Part shown: positions 35,812 through 36,863 of the stretch, piece after piece
Numbering within the stretch: position 1 is the stretch's first letter
Layout of the letters: every line of letters begins with the position of its first letter
Source of the DNA: a virus
Strand: one strand, 5' to 3'
Length of the DNA stretch: 36,863 nucleotides
IMG/VR virus record: IMGVR_UViG_3300042309_002224
Span: 1 to 36,863 of that record
Notes under the pieces: generated by a model
What the model was told of the DNA's origin: nothing
What the model saw: only the letters and a program-made list of their open reading frames with translations
Databases searched by the model: none
Made by a program: the position numbers and the translations under genes

Positions 35812-36863
<1,052 letters not shown>

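Overview
The window is a GC-rich stretch of an alphaproteobacterial chromosome, most likely Rhodospirillales-like. That guess rests on base composition, an NDUFS4-like complex I subunit and the style of the prophage genes; no taxonomic marker is present. Roughly 30.9 kb is one siphovirus-type prophage (HK97-type head, long non-contractile tail, probably cos-packaging). Its left end lies beyond base 1. Its right end abuts a tRNA-Arg gene.

The leftward arm (bases 1-25873, almost all minus strand) reads in lytic order from right to left: Cro-like regulator, small unknown early genes, DnaB-like helicase, an O-like initiator containing an iteron-like cluster, two unknown proteins, a tiny ORF coupled to an HNH endonuclease, a possible cos region, terminase small and large subunits, portal, prohead protease, major capsid protein, head-tail connectors, tail tube, a tail-assembly chaperone pair joined by a -1 frameshift signal, tape measure, tail-tip proteins and a tail fibre. 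A lone plus-strand moron with its own promoter and terminator, coding a Cas2-fold protein, interrupts this arm at 20.0-20.4 kb. No lysis genes are seen; they may lie left of base 1.

The rightward arm (25964-30859) carries a CI-type repressor, four unknown genes, a stand-alone CHC2 zinc-finger protein, a small unknown gene, a putative excisionase and a tyrosine integrase. The switch is unusually legible. Operator-like sequences (TTACG-N5-CGKAA) lie inside the spacers of three predicted promoters: leftward early, cI itself (apparently leaderless), and a second rightward promoter just after cI. The last carries the same 18-bp operator as the leftward promoter in opposite orientation. The repressor keeps the S24 fold but has lost its catalytic serine and the usual cleavage site.

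The host chromosome resumes at tRNA-Arg, followed by the complex I subunit gene, tRNA-Pro, a DbpA-type DEAD-box helicase, a truncated HAD-hydrolase remnant and a VOC-family gene. A second phage-type control module follows (34303-35726): two small genes, a Cro-like gene, a divergent CI/S24 repressor with an intact Ser-Lys dyad, and four copies of its probable operator. Two of those copies flank a predicted promoter that points at the last gene, a dihydropyrimidinase/hydantoinase running off the right edge.
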